Source: Synanceia verrucosa (taxonomy: Eukaryota; Chordata; Actinopteri; Perciformes; Synanceiidae). From it: a DNA stretch of 64,000 nt. The stretch is from contig JAQQSB010001543.1 in the NCBI GenBank assembly GCA_029721515.1, positions 1-64,000 of the forward strand, read 5' to 3'. The notes beneath the pieces are model-generated. The model was given only the letters and a program-made list of their open reading frames with translations, was not told the DNA's origin and searched no databases. Positions 1-12,010 of this stretch are shown here, one piece after another (position 1 is the stretch's first letter; each line of letters opens with the position of its first letter). Position numbers and translations under genes: made by a program.

Positions 1-609
1 CGTGGTGGATCAAAGTAATGTAATTTAATTCTCCAAATAGCAGAAGGAGAGGTCAACCTGTCATTGAAGTCATGTGGTAATACATATTTTGCACACATAC
101 CGTACATCTGAGCAAATAACACGTTTATACATGATATGAGACCTTGCATGCCTGTGTGGTCACAGGTAGATAGTCAGCTAGGTGGAGGCGTCATGGTCAC
201 AGGGTCACTCACTGTAAGAAATGATTCTGTGCTCATGTAGATTTGAATTAATGTATTAGATAAAATACATTCAATATGATTGTGTTTTTGATTTTGAGAC
301 AACTATTTAATTAAATTTCAAATAAAATGCACCCATTGTAATTAATAATAAAAATAAAACATAAGGATTATATTTATAAAATCCCAAATAGAGAGAACAT
401 TGAGTTGATTGAAATTAATATAAACAGGCAGATTTTAATTGAAGTGTTTTTTTTTAAATTATGTCCGCAATTCCCATCATGCCCCTGCCCCATATTACAG
501 TATTTGCAGTTACTTTGTTAAGCTAGCTGATTCACCTTACTTTGTGTTTTAATCGCCTGTTTTGAACATGGCAGTTTATGGAGTTCACTGTCATGTTTTG
601 CTCTTACAG

Positions 610-726
610 TTCCACCATCGGTGAGGTGGCTGTAACGTTTTTGATCCAGGGACTGCAGGACATCATGCAGCCTGGTCCCCTGCAGCTCAGGCAGGTGCTG
701 TTAGCCAGGGACAGATCACATTTAAG
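610..726 (+). CDS. candidate internal exon of an unrecognised host gene
   Basis: A 117-bp block follows a pyrimidine-rich stretch ending CTCTTACAG and is followed by a strong donor (AAG|GTAAGATA). One frame is fully open and encodes 38 residues beginning STIGEVAVTF and ending RDRSHLR. The length is a multiple of three with the same phase on both sides. I do not recognise the protein, and no partner exon is visible within the next 2 kb on this strand. The call rests only on splice signals and one open frame, so it could be chance or an untranslated exon. Confidence 0.3.
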
Positions 727-1693
727 GTAAGATATACAGTAAGTTTAGGTTAAGGATAGATTTCATGAAAGTCTTGTATCAATACCTGCATTAAAAAAGA
801 TGTCAGTCAGAGCCAAAAGGATTGGCAGAGTAATCAATGAGTCGATCGGCAACTATTTTAATAATTGATTCATTTTTCATCTTTTAAAGTGGTTCACTGG
901 TTCCAGTATTTAGCCTAGCAAAGATCCTTTATGAACCATTGCTGGTGCTAGCTTCTGGTAGTTGTACAGTAAAGCTACAAGCATCATTTTGTACCATAAC
1001 CTTGGCCTACTTACCAGCTATTGGTCTGTTCTGATTGCAATTTGCTTGATTACTATGAAAATAAGAGTATAGTTAATATAGCTGAATCATGATTAACAAA
1101 TGCTTCATGCTATCAGTTAAGACATACTGTATCTATACAGCTACATGTAGACCATATCTTTTTCATGTTTAGCCTTCATGTCAACTTAGCTGTATAAACA
1201 CAGATAATAACAATAATTATGTACATATATAATTATATAAATATACACAATTTGCCTTCATGCAGAGACAATTTGATCTTTGCATTTATTTGAGCTAGCT
1301 ATGTATTCTTATCTCAGTCAGCAGCCTTCAGAAATAATACTTAGCTAACATAGGTCATCTTATCTCAGTGAGAACTGTTAGCAACTGTGACTCGATAATA
1401 TCATCAAACAGAAGGGTACATGTTGCCAACATCTCCTCAACCGACAACAACAAAACTATAAAAACCATGTTCAGTTGAAAAAACTTGTTCAAGATGTTGC
1501 CAACATGTGAATGTTAAGGTTACTTACCGTCTGTGGCGCCACTCTGAAAATTCCTCTGCAAGCAGAGATTCAAGCTTTTCTACAGTTTAACACGCTGTAG
1601 AGTTCAACTTTACACTGCATGTCTGGATAAAAACTGACCTGCTTAGACTCTCTGTCTGTTGTTAACTGGACTGGTCACTGGACACTAGACTGA

Positions 1694-1720
1694 TGTGTGT
1701 GTGTGTGTGTGTGTGTGTGT
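1694..1720. repeat. (TG)n microsatellite
   Basis: An uninterrupted run of TG dinucleotides of about 13 units ends in GTATAC. It lies in AT-rich DNA with no gene (727-2771), where apart from this run, a short tandem block and a small relic I see nothing assignable. Confidence 0.9.
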
Positions 1721-1844
1721 ATACATAGCATTATGCATTAAGATATATTAATGTGTAATAATGCACTTATTGATTTTTGACAATACTTAGTTACTTTAGC
1801 GTTGCCGGTAACCAAATAACCAAATGATAATAGAAGGTACAGTA

Positions 1845-1911
1845 CAGATCAAAGCAGATTAGAATTCAGATCAAAGCAGATTAGAATACAGATGAAAGCA
1901 GATCAGAACAG
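1845..1911. repeat. three imperfect tandem copies of a ~21-bp unit
   Basis: The unit CAGATCAAAGCAGATTAGAA occurs twice with almost no change and a third time degenerated (CAGATGAAAGCAGATCAGAA). It is short, local and of no evident function. Confidence 0.75.
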
Positions 1912-2228
1912 AGACGGAACACAACTGAAGTGTTTAACAGAAGACACGCTGCTCATTTCACCTGAGAAAGTGAAGACAAAACTTTTGAGCTAGCTGATCC
2001 ATCAGTTATCGGCATCAAGTAAGTACACAAATACATAAAGTAAAGCACTCATTAACCAGCTATTATTATTATTACCAAAACACATTTCACCAATGGTCTG
2101 TTAGCTGTCAATACAACACTGTTCTACAAAATTTCTCAAATTTTAAAGTACCTGCTCCAGTTCATATTGTATCATATATTATATTATTGGAGTATTAATG
2201 CTGATACATCAACATGTAAGCTGTATTT

Positions 2229-2252
2229 GGGGGCTGGAGTCTATCCCAGCTG
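2229..2252 (+). mobile_element. tiny relic of the RTE-tailed fish interspersed repeat
   Basis: The stretch GGGGGCTGGAGTCTATCCC followed by AGCTG matches the 3'-terminal part of the repeats at 10776-11136 and 32859-33134 with one substitution. Only about 24 bp remain and no target-site duplication is visible. Confidence 0.4.
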
Positions 2253-2771
2253 GGTGATTCTCACGAAATTGTCCTAACTTTGCAAAAACAATTTTAGGTC
2301 AATTTTGCTAGTTTTGTCTCTCATTAGTAGCAAGCAGGGTCTCAACTGACTGTCTCAATTAAAATGAATGATCAATACATGTTTTTTAATACATTTTGGA
2401 ATGTTTTATTGAGTCATTGATAAGTTCATTACCGTCACACATTTTCAATTGATATTTACTGAATATGTATGAAAGGTAGACCTTTGTTTTTTCATGCATG
2501 TTCTATTAATAGTTCAGAATAGCCACATAGTGTAAACATTCATATTTTTTATTGACAGACTTGACAAATAGCTCTGTACAAAATAAATTTGAGTTATCAC
2601 TCATGCCCATCCAAATATTTCCATATACAGCAAATGTGATATCGCTCAGCAGGAGAGCATCACACTCTGCTGCAGGAGACTGTGCACGACATGGTGTGAA
2701 GAGAATTACCATCTCATTACAATGTAATAATCTTTAAACCTTGACGTCACTTAACAGCTACACATTCCTAC

Positions 2772-3296
2772 CTGTGTTACAATACCAGGATACAGGCATC
2801 CGTCATACTTAACGAGCACCCATTGCCCAACTCCAATAGAGTCCCTATTTTCCGTCTCTTCTTTGAGAATGACTTCTTTTGGAGCATAGCAATCACATGC
2901 AGGCTTACAGAAGCATGAGACATCCCTCACTCTGATCTTCCCTGGTTCTGTTGCAATAAGCTGAAAAAAAACAACAGAAAAATATATGAGTAACGTTGCA
3001 CATTTGTTCAGTGAACATAATGGGAATCATCATAATCTGATTGTTTACTGAGTGATACCTTACCTGATGTACTTTCAGAGTGCCCTGCACTGTCTTCAGT
3101 GATGGGGGCATTAACTCTCCAAATGTTTCAATGTCCTCTTCAGTCACCTTGAAGAGTTTCACTGAACTCTGCTCTGACAGGTTGTGCAGCAAGGCTTCAG
3201 CATCAGGTATGTCCGTTCCATAGGCTACCAACCTGTCGGCAAGATTTTTCAGTGCTCCTCCAACGCCGCCTGGAACACCTTTCCCGTGTGATGCCT
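2772..3296 (-). CDS. two exons of an unrecognised gene with an HGKG / GGVGG motif
   Basis: Exon 3064-3296 is preceded on the minus strand by ACATTACAG and ends CATCAG|GTAAGG. Exon 2772-2960 follows a T-rich tract ending TTTTTTTTCAG and ends ACACAG|GTAGGA. Joined, they stay open for about 140 codons. The first exon starts EASHGKGVPGGVGGALK and has a mixed acidic tail; the second has a cysteine pattern (SCFCKPACDCY) followed by WVLVKYDGCLYPG. An HGKGxxxGxGGxxK motif plus a short Cys cluster recurs, as I remember it, in multicopy uncharacterised fish and cnidarian proteins that may derive from transposons. I cannot name the family. Upstream and downstream exons were not found, so the gene is partial or a remnant. 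Confidence 0.5.
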
Positions 3297-4946
3297 CTGT
3301 AATGTAACATATCAGTGAGCATTAAATAATGAACTTAACTCTTCTCATTTCTGAGTATCTCCCCAGGAAATCCATCTGACACTATGTGGCACCTAAGTGC
3401 TAAGGCTTAAGTTTTATGACTGGCAGAATAAACAGATAAGACCAGTTCCTCCTCTCTGACCCAAGAAACTCCAGGACATACACCAGGAGGAGGAGTTTTA
3501 TTGCCCCACATTCCTGCTTTAATCCTGCCAGACACATCCAAAGCTTAATGTGGCCTCTTCCTTTCTCCCTGCCTGGAACAGAACATTACATTAAGATTTT
3601 AATGGTTGACTATGCTTTCATTCCTCAGCTACTGTCATATAAGTATCACTGTTACAATGTCAAACATCAGTCTCCACATAGATCCTCTTCCTTTTCCTCC
3701 TTCTGATAAGGACTAAATGTGACATGTGGGATTGGTTGTGGATTAACTCTACAGACACAATCATACGTAGATCTGCCTGTTGTAAAACACCTTCCTACAT
3801 GCTCTGATACCATGGTTCATCTGTGTGTTTAATTTGTTGATTAATTTCGATTCAATTGGTCAAGTTTTGTTCTGTGGTTTCCTACTGTAGGCTGCTTGGT
3901 GTTGATCTGCAGCGGAGAGAGAGCTTTCCCATAGAGAAACTTTAATAAAGTAAAACACAGCAGCATTAACATTAAATAAGTTAAAAGAATATCATCTCAG
4001 TTAACTTGGTGGATGGGGAGGGACCAGTGGTCACACCCCACTGGACCTTCAACAAAGATCATAAAAACCTCAGCTGGTCTGAGTGCTCTCTCACTCTTCT
4101 TCAGTCCTTCAGTCAGTCAAGTTCTGGTCTTCATCCTCTCCACTGCATCTCTGTTCTCCTCTCCCACATGCTGGGAGGGAGGAACAATGATGACCCAGAG
4201 ACAGAGACATGCTGTCCCACCGCAGGTCCAGTGCCTCATAGGGAAAAGCAACTTTCCCGAATCTTTTAACCTTTCCCAGAATGACTGAAAGACTTGAATG
4301 CTGCCTCTGGGAAAGGCCTCCCCAGGACCCAGCACCCTTGGGATGAAGAACAGCCTATCCAGACCCTTTTTCCCAAATCTGCATCCTGCCCCAAGACCAT
4401 CTTGTCTCCTCTCTACCCCCTTTTCCCTGAAAATTTATCCAGCTCCCTGCCCCGGGCACAGGCTGCAGAAAAAAGACTCCCGCCGCCATGAAGAAACTTT
4501 TAAAAAAAAAGTTCACACGTTGGGTGTGAATCCAGCCGGGGCCTCCCCCCCCAACAAAGAGGGGGGGGAAAAATTGAAGCAAGGGCCCGAGGGCTATGCT
4601 GTGGGAAAAGGAGAGACAGACAGAGAGAGACTGAGATGGAGCCACAACTAGAGGACCAAAAGAACCAAAACTTTCCCGAAATTTCCCCGAGATGTCCAGA
4701 GTTGTCCAAAGTCCACCGATGCCCAAAGAGCCACTGGTGTTGGGTCGCCGGGAGAGATCCAGCAGATCCAGAAGAACCTGCAGCCACCCCACCCCATCCA
4801 TCCAGGGAAAGGGGATATATTTCAAAACATTTACAGATATTAAAGAGTTTGATGATTGACGCCAAATTTAATGGCCTGAATTTAGGGGTTAATCCAGCAA
4901 ACTTTAAAAATATTTGGTAAGATATCAATAGAATACTGAACTTAAA
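3297..4946. other. unassigned DNA with one promoter-like spot
   Basis: About 1.65 kb without a convincing gene. Around 4054-4066 an ATAAAAACC box lies about 30 bp upstream of a pyrimidine-rich stretch with CTTCTTCAGTCC, the layout of a TATA promoter with its start site. The open frames that follow are short, overlap on both strands and show no domain. 4500-4580 is a run of A, C and G homopolymers. I see no defined gene here. Confidence 0.4.
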
Positions 4947-7095
4947 TTTTTTTTTTTTTTTTTTCACTTTGTCTGCATTGTTCTCATTGTTCAACACCAC
5001 AAAAGACAGGGAGATCAGACAAAACAAAAGGGAAGTTTACAGACAGGCAGTGCTATTGGAATAAAATAAACGTGTAAGCTACTGTGTCATTCCTAACACC
5101 TTCATCGCAACACCCAACAGTACTGAACACCAGAGTAGTGGAGAACCTAACTTAGTATAGAGTAGGCTACCGACAACACAAATGAAAGAAGTATGTGGAG
5201 AAAATATGACCTTAGTGAGAAGTCGGACGAATGATTTGGCACATACTAGCAGTTCACATCAGTACTCATCAATGTGACTCGGGAGGAGTTAATAAGGTCT
5301 GGATAAAACATGCACGTGTGTAGAACACCGAAGCCCAGCGCGTCGACCCCGACCCCTCATGGCCCGATTGGCCAGGTGTCCACAACAACCCGGGGGAGTG
5401 GGAGCATCGACAATGCCAAACCCAGAGAGCCACCCGGGCCACCGAGAACCACGCAGATCCAACGACCAGGAGGGACAGAAACCACCACCTCCCAGGAGGC
5501 CAGGACAGGTCCAAGGGGCCAGCAACACGAGGTCCCCCAGAATGGCCATTAATTTAATTTAGTGATCCCAACCTATTTATGGGCTTCCCGGTTCCAGGCG
5601 AGGAAGCCTATCACCCCAAAACGTGGTTAGTGCTACCCTGTGTGTAATGTGGTGCATTAAAAGTTGGAAGGGTAGGAGAGGCTGCAGGGGGAAGAACAGA
5701 GGGCTGCAGGATAAGGGTACCTGCAGCCAACCCTAATCCGAATCCCCAAGCCACCCCAAACCCCCAAAAAGCGTGAGTGTGTTTACTGTATTAAAATTGA
5801 AGAGCAGGGGGCAAGTGGGTGGGAGAGGGGGAGACTACAGTGCCCTGGAGCACTGCAATTGCACCACCAATCTCCCACCGTCCTCACCCCACCTGTCTTC
5901 AAAGCCCTATGTGTTGAGTCCCTATATGTGCCTAAATGTGACTATGTATAGTGAGGTGCAAGATATGTGAAGTGCACATTAAGAGGCAGTCTGGTGTGGA
6001 CCCGGCCCATGGGAACAGAGCCGCGAGGGGAGTAGAAGAGATGGGCATAGCTCCTGAAGCACTGGGCCCCAGGATCAAGAGGCCAGGGGCCAGGAGATCC
6101 CACACAAACCAGCAGGCCCCACCAGCACCATGACCCTGAAAGCTGCAGCCTCAGAGCAGAGCCCCAGCAGCCATGCAGAATTAGAGATGCAGCGACCAAC
6201 CAGCACAGCCGAAAAGGATCGTCGCACTCCACCAGCCGGAGCCAGATGCGCAAGCCAGCGCTGTCCGGCAAACAATCCCCTACCGGGCGGACCCAGATCG
6301 CTCCCCAAGCCCGGGATGCCCCCTTGTGTGCTGAGGGAGGCCCCCGACCCACCGTAACACTGATCCGCCCCACCACCCCCAGCACGAGGAGACAAGCTCC
6401 GGCTGGAGAACGGAGCAAGCCCCATCCGGCTTGGCCCCATCACAGCCCAGGAGCAGCGTCGGACCCGGATCGAGGATCGAGCAAGAAAGCTGAGCTTGGA
6501 GGCCCTGCCCCCAAGCCAACCCCACCAGCGACGGGGACCCCAGACACCCGCCCAGGGGACGGAGAGGGGGAGGAGGAGCAGGCAGGCAGGAGAGAAGAGA
6601 GGAGGGGACAGGAAAGGAACTGGGAAGCACCCTCCCGCCCCACACCCCCAGAGCCAGCCAGACCGCCACGAGGAGATAGGGGCAACTACCCCCCCCCTGG
6701 ACCCCGGAAAACAGCGAAGGCCCAGAAGCCATAGGGCCCAAAAGGAGAGACATCGGACACATCCACCCCCGGGGGGAGTGGCCACAGCCAGGCAGGCCTC
6801 TCAGAATCGTAGAGCAACACCAGGGACAAGAGGAAAAGTAATCCCCTTGTGCCAGCACCCAGCCTTGGAGTCCTTGGATCCATCATTCCTTAATGAAGAG
6901 ATGGTTATTCAACTGCAATATAAGAGAAGAGGAGACAAGTTGGGGATCAGAACAAAGGCACAGAGAGAATGAATATTTTCTGGAACAGCTCAAATTTATG
7001 AGGGGGGTCGGCATATGCTAACAGACAAGAGCAGACTATGAATTTATATTAAGAGCTCTAATAAATAGAGATTTTTCTTCTGCCAAAAAATGTAG
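4947..7095 (-). mobile_element. L1 LINE 3' end: last codons of ORF2, long GC-rich 3' UTR, poly(A)
   Basis: Read on the minus strand, the element begins at about 7095 with the end of an L1 ORF2 (frame ending FIRALNINS, stop near 7029). It continues through about 2 kb of GC-rich sequence and ends in a poly(A) tract, seen as the T run at 4947-4964. The terminal 345 bp (4965-5309) recur at 63472-64000, also bounded by poly(A) just after GACAAAGTG. This identifies the segment as a retroelement 3' terminus. Long GC-rich 3' UTRs are typical of fish L1-type LINEs. The many open frames on both strands between 5.3 and 6.9 kb reflect base composition. The 5' end is truncated inside ORF2. Confidence 0.7.
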
Positions 7096-7099
7096 GACA

Positions 7100-7138
7100 A
7101 TGTTTTTTGTTTTTTTTTAAAAAAAAAAAAAAAAAAAG
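7100..7138. repeat. poly(T)/poly(A) junction tract
   Basis: A T-rich run is followed directly by about 20 A residues and then G residues. It separates two diverged copies of the same L1 3' coding end (7020-7095 and 7141-7215), so it marks an insertion or rearrangement junction between two L1 pieces. Confidence 0.6.
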
Positions 7139-7140
7139 GG

Positions 7141-8020
7141 GGAAACAAGAATAGACTATAGATTTATATTGAGAGCTCTAATAAATGGAGACCATTTTTC
7201 TGTAAAAGATGTCAATTGGTTCTTTCGGGAAGCAGATATTTTCTCAAGTGAGATATACTCAAAGAGGAGGTTTAGCCAATGGGTAATGTTGATTGCTCTC
7301 TTATCCTTCCAATTAACCAAGATGGTCTTCTTAGCGATGGCGAGAGCTACAAGCGTGGGTTGGAGGTGAATGACTGGTACTGTCGCTGTAGTAAAATCGA
7401 CAATTAAGCATAAGTTTGGAGATTGTGGGATCCTGCAGTCCAAAATAGAAGAGAGTTTCTGTGTTACTGTTGCCCAGAATTGAAATACAGGAGAACATAG
7501 CCACAGTGCATGAAAATAAGTATCAGTAGTTTTTTGAGTGCATTGGGTGCACAAGTCAGACTGTGAGAAACCCATTTTATACATTTTATACCGCGTTACG
7601 TGTGCTCTGTGGAGAACCTTAAATTGGATCAGTTGTAGGTTAGTATTTTTGTCATGCTAAATGTGTTTCCACAAATCTGAGTCCAAAAATCATGGTCTAA
7701 GGGCATGGATAAGTCTTTCTCCCATTTTGGGATTGGTAAATGTATAGGAGTCTGTCTTTGAGAGGAAACTATACATTTTTGAGAGGTTTTTCTTATTTTT
7801 GGGCAACAATTTGGTGATGTATTTGATAAATTCAGGTGGCTGTAAATCAGGTGGCTGAGAGGTGGACTGAAGTGTTGGGATTGTCTTTGTAATTGTTTTC
7901 TTTACCTGCAGGTATTGGAGAAAATTTCCATTCCTTATTCCAAAGGTTTGGAATAAGTCTGTGTATGTCATAAATATGTTATCTTGGAGGAGGTGATGGA
8001 GGATTCTATTTGCCAGGCCA
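7141..8020 (-). mobile_element. L1 LINE ORF2 C-terminal fragment (second copy)
   Basis: Two minus-strand frames (7690-7971 and 7156-7584) encode the L1 ORF2 C-terminal region. The first contains NGNFLQYLQVKK; the second has a Cys-His cluster (CTQCTQKTTDTYFHALWLC) and ends FIRALNINL. The FLQYLQVKK block is homologous to FRYLQVRSF encoded at about 10.13 kb, so this piece is not the continuation of the L1 at 10.1-18.9 kb but part of another copy. It is split by at least one frameshift between the two frames and is non-functional. Confidence 0.75.
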
Positions 8021-10092
8021 CCGCTCCAACAACACAGTCGCGTGGAAGGATTGATTCGGGCTCTCTGGCTTCAGGCTCGGGGTCGAAGAGACCGGAGAGA
8101 GCATCTGGCTTGACGTTCCGCCCAACAACACAGTCGCGTGGAAGGATTGATTCGGCTCTCTGGCTTCAGGCTCGGGGTCGAAGAGACCGGAGAGAGCATC
8201 TGGCTTGACGTTCCGGGACCCCGGCCTGTAAGACAAAGAGAAATGGAACGGTTAAAGAATAAGGACCACATGCTCTGGCGAGAATTAAGTGTCTTAGCAT
8301 TTTTTAAATATTGCAGGTTTTTATGGTCTGTCCAAACGAGGAAAGGGAGCTGGGACCCCTCTAGCCAGTGCCGCCACTCCTCCAAGGCAACCTTGATGGC
8401 TAAAAGCTTGCGGTCCGCCACGTCATAATTCTGCTCAGCCTTGGACAGGCGGCGAGACAGGAAGGCACAGGGATGAACCTAGTTGTCCGAACTGGAACGT
8501 TGTGACAGAACGGCTCCCACCCCCAAGCTGGAGGCGTCCACCTCCACAATGAACTCGCGGGTGGGGTCGGGCATGGCGAGAACTGGAGCCGTGGTGAACT
8601 GTCTCTTGAGCTGAGCGAAGGCTTGGTCGGCAGCAGGGGACCATCGGAACACCTGATGAGGAGAGGTTAGCATGTGCAGTGGAGCCGCAATGGCGCTAAA
8701 GTTACGGAAGAACCGACGATAAAAGTTAGTAAAATCTAGGAATTGCTGAACCTTTTTACAGCTATGCGGCACTGGTCACTCTGTGACAGCACTTACTTTA
8801 GCCGGGTCCATTTGGATCCGACCCTGGGCTATGTGGAAGCCCAGGAAGGATACCGACCCGGCATGAAACTCACACTTCTTGGCTTTACAGAATAATTGAT
8901 TTTGTAAGAGACGTGAGAGTACCTGTCTGACGTGCGGTTGGTGTGTCTGCAGATCCGAGGAGTAGATTAGAATGTCGTCTAAATACACATAGACAAATCT
9001 GTCCAGGAAATCCCAGAGCACATCGTTAACCAGCACTTGAAACACTGCCAGGGCGTTGGTGAGTACAAACGGCATTACAAGATATTTGTAATGTCCTGAC
9101 GGCGTGTTAAAGCCGGTCTTTCACTCATCCCCCTCCCGGATGCGCACCAAATGGTAGGCGTTCCGCAGATCCAGCTTAGTGAAAATCTTGGCAGGTTGTA
9201 ATTGTTCAAAGGCAGACGACATCAGAGGGAGAGAGTATCGGTTTCTGATCGTTACTTTGTTTAAGGGTGCGTAGTCAATACAGGGACGGAGAGTGCCATC
9301 TTTCTTCTTCACAAAGAAGAATCCAGCGCCCGCCGGGGAGGACGAGGTACGGATGAGACCAGCCTGGAGAGAGGTGGTGATATACTCTTCCATGGCCTTC
9401 TTCTCGGGGCCGGAGAGCGCGTACAGGCGCCCCTTGGGGATGATGGCATCTGGAATCAGGTCAATGGTGCAGTCGTATGGTCGGTGAGGGGGAAGAGACA
9501 GGGCGCGAGCCTTACTAAAGGCCTCCGCCAGGTCATGATAGCAGGCGGGTACCCCGGCGAGGTCAGCAGGGCCGTTGGTAAGCCTGGGACCCTCCTCCTC
9601 AGTCTGGAGTGCCCCGATGGTCACGGGGAAGGAATCCGGCTGCAGGCAGGATCTCCGACAATCCGGAGACCAGGACTGGACTTTCCCCGAACGCCAGTCC
9701 ACCCGTGGATTGTGTTTCTGCAGCCAAGGAAGTCCGAGCACCAGCGTGGGTTGTGGGGATCTAAACAGATACCGTTCGAGGCGTAGGAAGCTGGAAATCT
9801 CGGAATGCAGAACTCGGGAGCGACGAACACACGGACACAAGGAACATGACGATCACGCAACGAGACAGGGGAGGACAGTACTATTTATACACCAGGTAAT
9901 GGGGAACAGGTGGAGACAATCAGGGCGGGGTCAGACAATCACCAGATGCGGGAAACAAGAGGAAGGGGAAGTGTGAAGCTGAAACGAGAAGGAAGACACA
10001 GTTACTTCAAAATAAAACCGGAAATAACTAAACAACATAGGCACAAAACAAAAATGGGTAACTTAACCAGAAATGACGGACGAATCATGACA
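8021..10092 (-). mobile_element. Ty3/gypsy LTR-retrotransposon fragment lacking gag
   Basis: On the minus strand the fragment starts at 10092 with TGTCATGATTCG, an LTR-like TG start, and has a promoter-like TATAAATAG near 9885. It then passes straight into pol: end of protease (LVLGLPWLQKHNPRVDW), reverse transcriptase with the YLDD catalytic box (VYLDDILIYS, about 8.97 kb), and RNase H (VWTDHKNLQYL, about 8.33 kb). It stops near YRPGSRNVKPDALS. No gag, integrase or second LTR is present. The frame is broken by a stop at 9121-9123 and by shifts near 8.77 and 8.45 kb. It sits between two different L1 pieces, so it is a dead internal fragment. Confidence 0.85.
8028..8217 (-). repeat. two tandem copies of a 96-bp segment at the gypsy 3' edge
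   Basis: The segment beginning AACAACACAGTCGCGTGG at 8028 is repeated from 8124 with a one-base difference (TTCGGGCTC versus TTCGGCTC). Both copies belong to the linker after RNase H. The duplication lies at the end of the gypsy fragment and shifts its frame. Confidence 0.85.
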
Positions 10093-11950
10093 ATAACTTT
10101 ACTTTTGAAGAGATAAAACTACGGACCTGCAGGTACCTAAATAAATGTCTAGAGGGAAGGCCATATTGTTCGATTAGCTGGTTAAAGGATTTGACCGTGC
10201 CATCAGCTACCAAGTCTCCTGTAGTACAAATACCCTTTTCAGACCATAAAAGAAATGCGTTGTCTTCAAGGCCAGGAGGAAACTCTGGGTTAAAATGAAT
10301 GGGGGTGGAGAGAGAGAGACAATCCTCCTGAGTCCCTATTTTATTGAAAATTCTCCAAACCTTTAATGTATTTTGGAGAAGGTAGTTTCCCCTAACTTTG
10401 TTTGACACCCATTTTTTGGAAACATTCATAATATTACACAGAGTAATTGGATCCAGGGGGACAGCCTCCATGCTAAGCCACATGGATCGGGGATCGTTTC
10501 TAAACCATTCCCAGAGGCAAGCCAATTGATAATATTTAATATTCGGCAAGGATAACCCACCCTCTCCTAGGCAAAGTTGTAACCTTTGTAATTTCAGTCT
10601 TGCCCGTTTGTTCTTCCACAAACAAGGAGATAATGAACTATCAGGATAGAGTGTGACTTTCTAGTTAGAAGAACTGGGATCATTTGGAACACATAAAGCA
10701 AACAGAGAAGTATATTCATCTTAAGAAGGTTTATCCTACCTATAAGAGATAATGGGAGATTGGTCCAACGAGCCATCCATCCATTATCGACCGCTTATCC
10801 TCATAGGGTCGCGGGGGGGCTGGAGCCTATCCCAGCTGTCTTAGCTGGCGGAAGGCAGGGTACACCCTGGACAAGTCGCCACCTCATCGCAGGGCACATA
10901 GAGACAGACAACCATTCACACTCACATTCACACCTACGGTCAATTTAAATTAGTCAATTAACCTAATCCCCATGCATGTTTTTGGATGGTGGGAGGACGT
11001 CGGAGTACCCGGAGAGAACCCACGCAGACATGGGGAGAACATGCAAACTCCACACAGAAAGGTCCCGGCCCGGGATTCAACCCGGTACCTTCTTGCTGTG
11101 AGGCGACAGTGCTAACCACTACACCACCGTGCTGCCTCCAACGAGCCAGATCCTCTTTAATTTTACGGATTAAAGGTACAAAATTGGCTTTATAAAGACC
11201 AGAGAGGAATGGAGTTATATGTATACCAAGATAAACGAACCCAGAAGGTGACCATCGAAAAGGAGCTGCACCAGAGGAGGACCAGGGAGTGTGGAGGGTT
11301 AAGGGCATAGCCTCTGTTAATTAATCTTGTAGCCCGAAAACTGGCCAAAGGTTCCAATAATTTCAACGATTCTGGCAATAGAAGTCTCAGGACTACTTAG
11401 AAAGAGCAGCACATCATCTGCATAGAGGGAGATGGTATGTTTCTGGGGATCTATATAAATGCCAGCTACCTGAGGATCGCTCCTTATCGCCTCTGCCAAG
11501 GGCTCAATAGCAAGCGCAAATAGAAGAGGAGAGATTGGGCAGCCCTGGCTGAAAACGTGGGAGATTTCCAACCGTTTGAAATGACAGAAGCACTAGGGGA
11601 ATCATATAAGAGAGAAATCCATTTAATGAAGCTATCTCTTAAATTAAATTTAGAGAGGACCTTCAGTAAATATGACCATTTGACTCTGTCAAAAGCCTTC
11701 TCGGCATCGAGAGAGACCACAACAGCTTTGGTTTTCAGGTTTGTGCCAAATTGAATAATATTCAGCAGTCTCCTAATATTGTGGCAGGAATTGCATCCTT
11801 GAATTAAACCGGTCTGGTCTATTGAAATAAGATCTGGGAGAACATGCTCTAATCTTCTGGCTAAGATTTTTTGCAATAAGTTTTCTATCTACATCAAGCG
11901 AAGCGATTGGTCTGTATGAGGAGCAATCCTCTGATGGTCTGCCCTTCTTC
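10093..11950 (-). pseudogene. L1 ORF2 reverse-transcriptase core and C-terminal part
   Basis: Downstream of the L2 insertion the minus strand encodes YRPIASLDVDRK, a frame with DQTGLIQGC and VVVSLDAEKAFDRVKW (palm Asp), then QGCPISPLLFALAIEPLAEA and SLYADDVLLFL with the YADD catalytic pair (about 11.43 kb). Frame changes occur at about 11.87, 11.55 and 11.38 kb. After the 361-bp insertion the C-terminal domain resumes (LSLIGRINLLKMNILLCLLY) and ends at FRYLQVRSF near 10.13 kb where gypsy sequence takes over. The catalytic motifs are present but the frame is not continuous. Confidence 0.75.
10776..11136 (-). mobile_element. 361-bp SINE-like / RTE-tailed repeat with 12-bp target-site duplication
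   Basis: The insert is flanked by TCCAACGAGCCA at 10764-10775 and 11137-11148, a perfect 12-bp duplication. Removing insert plus one copy restores the L1 frame. On the minus strand it begins GGCAGCACGGTGGTGTAG, contains TGGTTAGCACTG and GGTTGAATCCC, which resemble pol III A and B boxes, and ends in GGATGGATGG, the tail style of fish RTE (Rex3-like) retroposons. Relatives lie at 32859-33134, 53706-53981, 27755-27809, 48604-48658 and 2229-2252. The family name is my inference. Confidence 0.85.
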
Positions 11951-12010
11951 AAAAGGGGAGTTGAACAAAATAATTTAATAAAAATTAAATCCACTGCTGA
12001 AATAGTTAAT

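Noticed and set aside
4355..5027. Long overlapping minus-strand frames near 4.4-5.0 kb
   Set aside because: They cross homopolymer runs and the L1 poly(A) tract, show no domain and conflict with each other.
4965..5309. Segmental duplication of host DNA linking 4965-5309 with 63472-64000
   Set aside because: Both copies start exactly after a poly(A) tract in the same orientation, which fits an L1 3' end better.
5269..6972. Several long overlapping frames on both strands between 5.3 and 7.0 kb
   Set aside because: They reflect GC-rich composition of the L1 3' UTR. There are no domains, and frames overlap on both strands.
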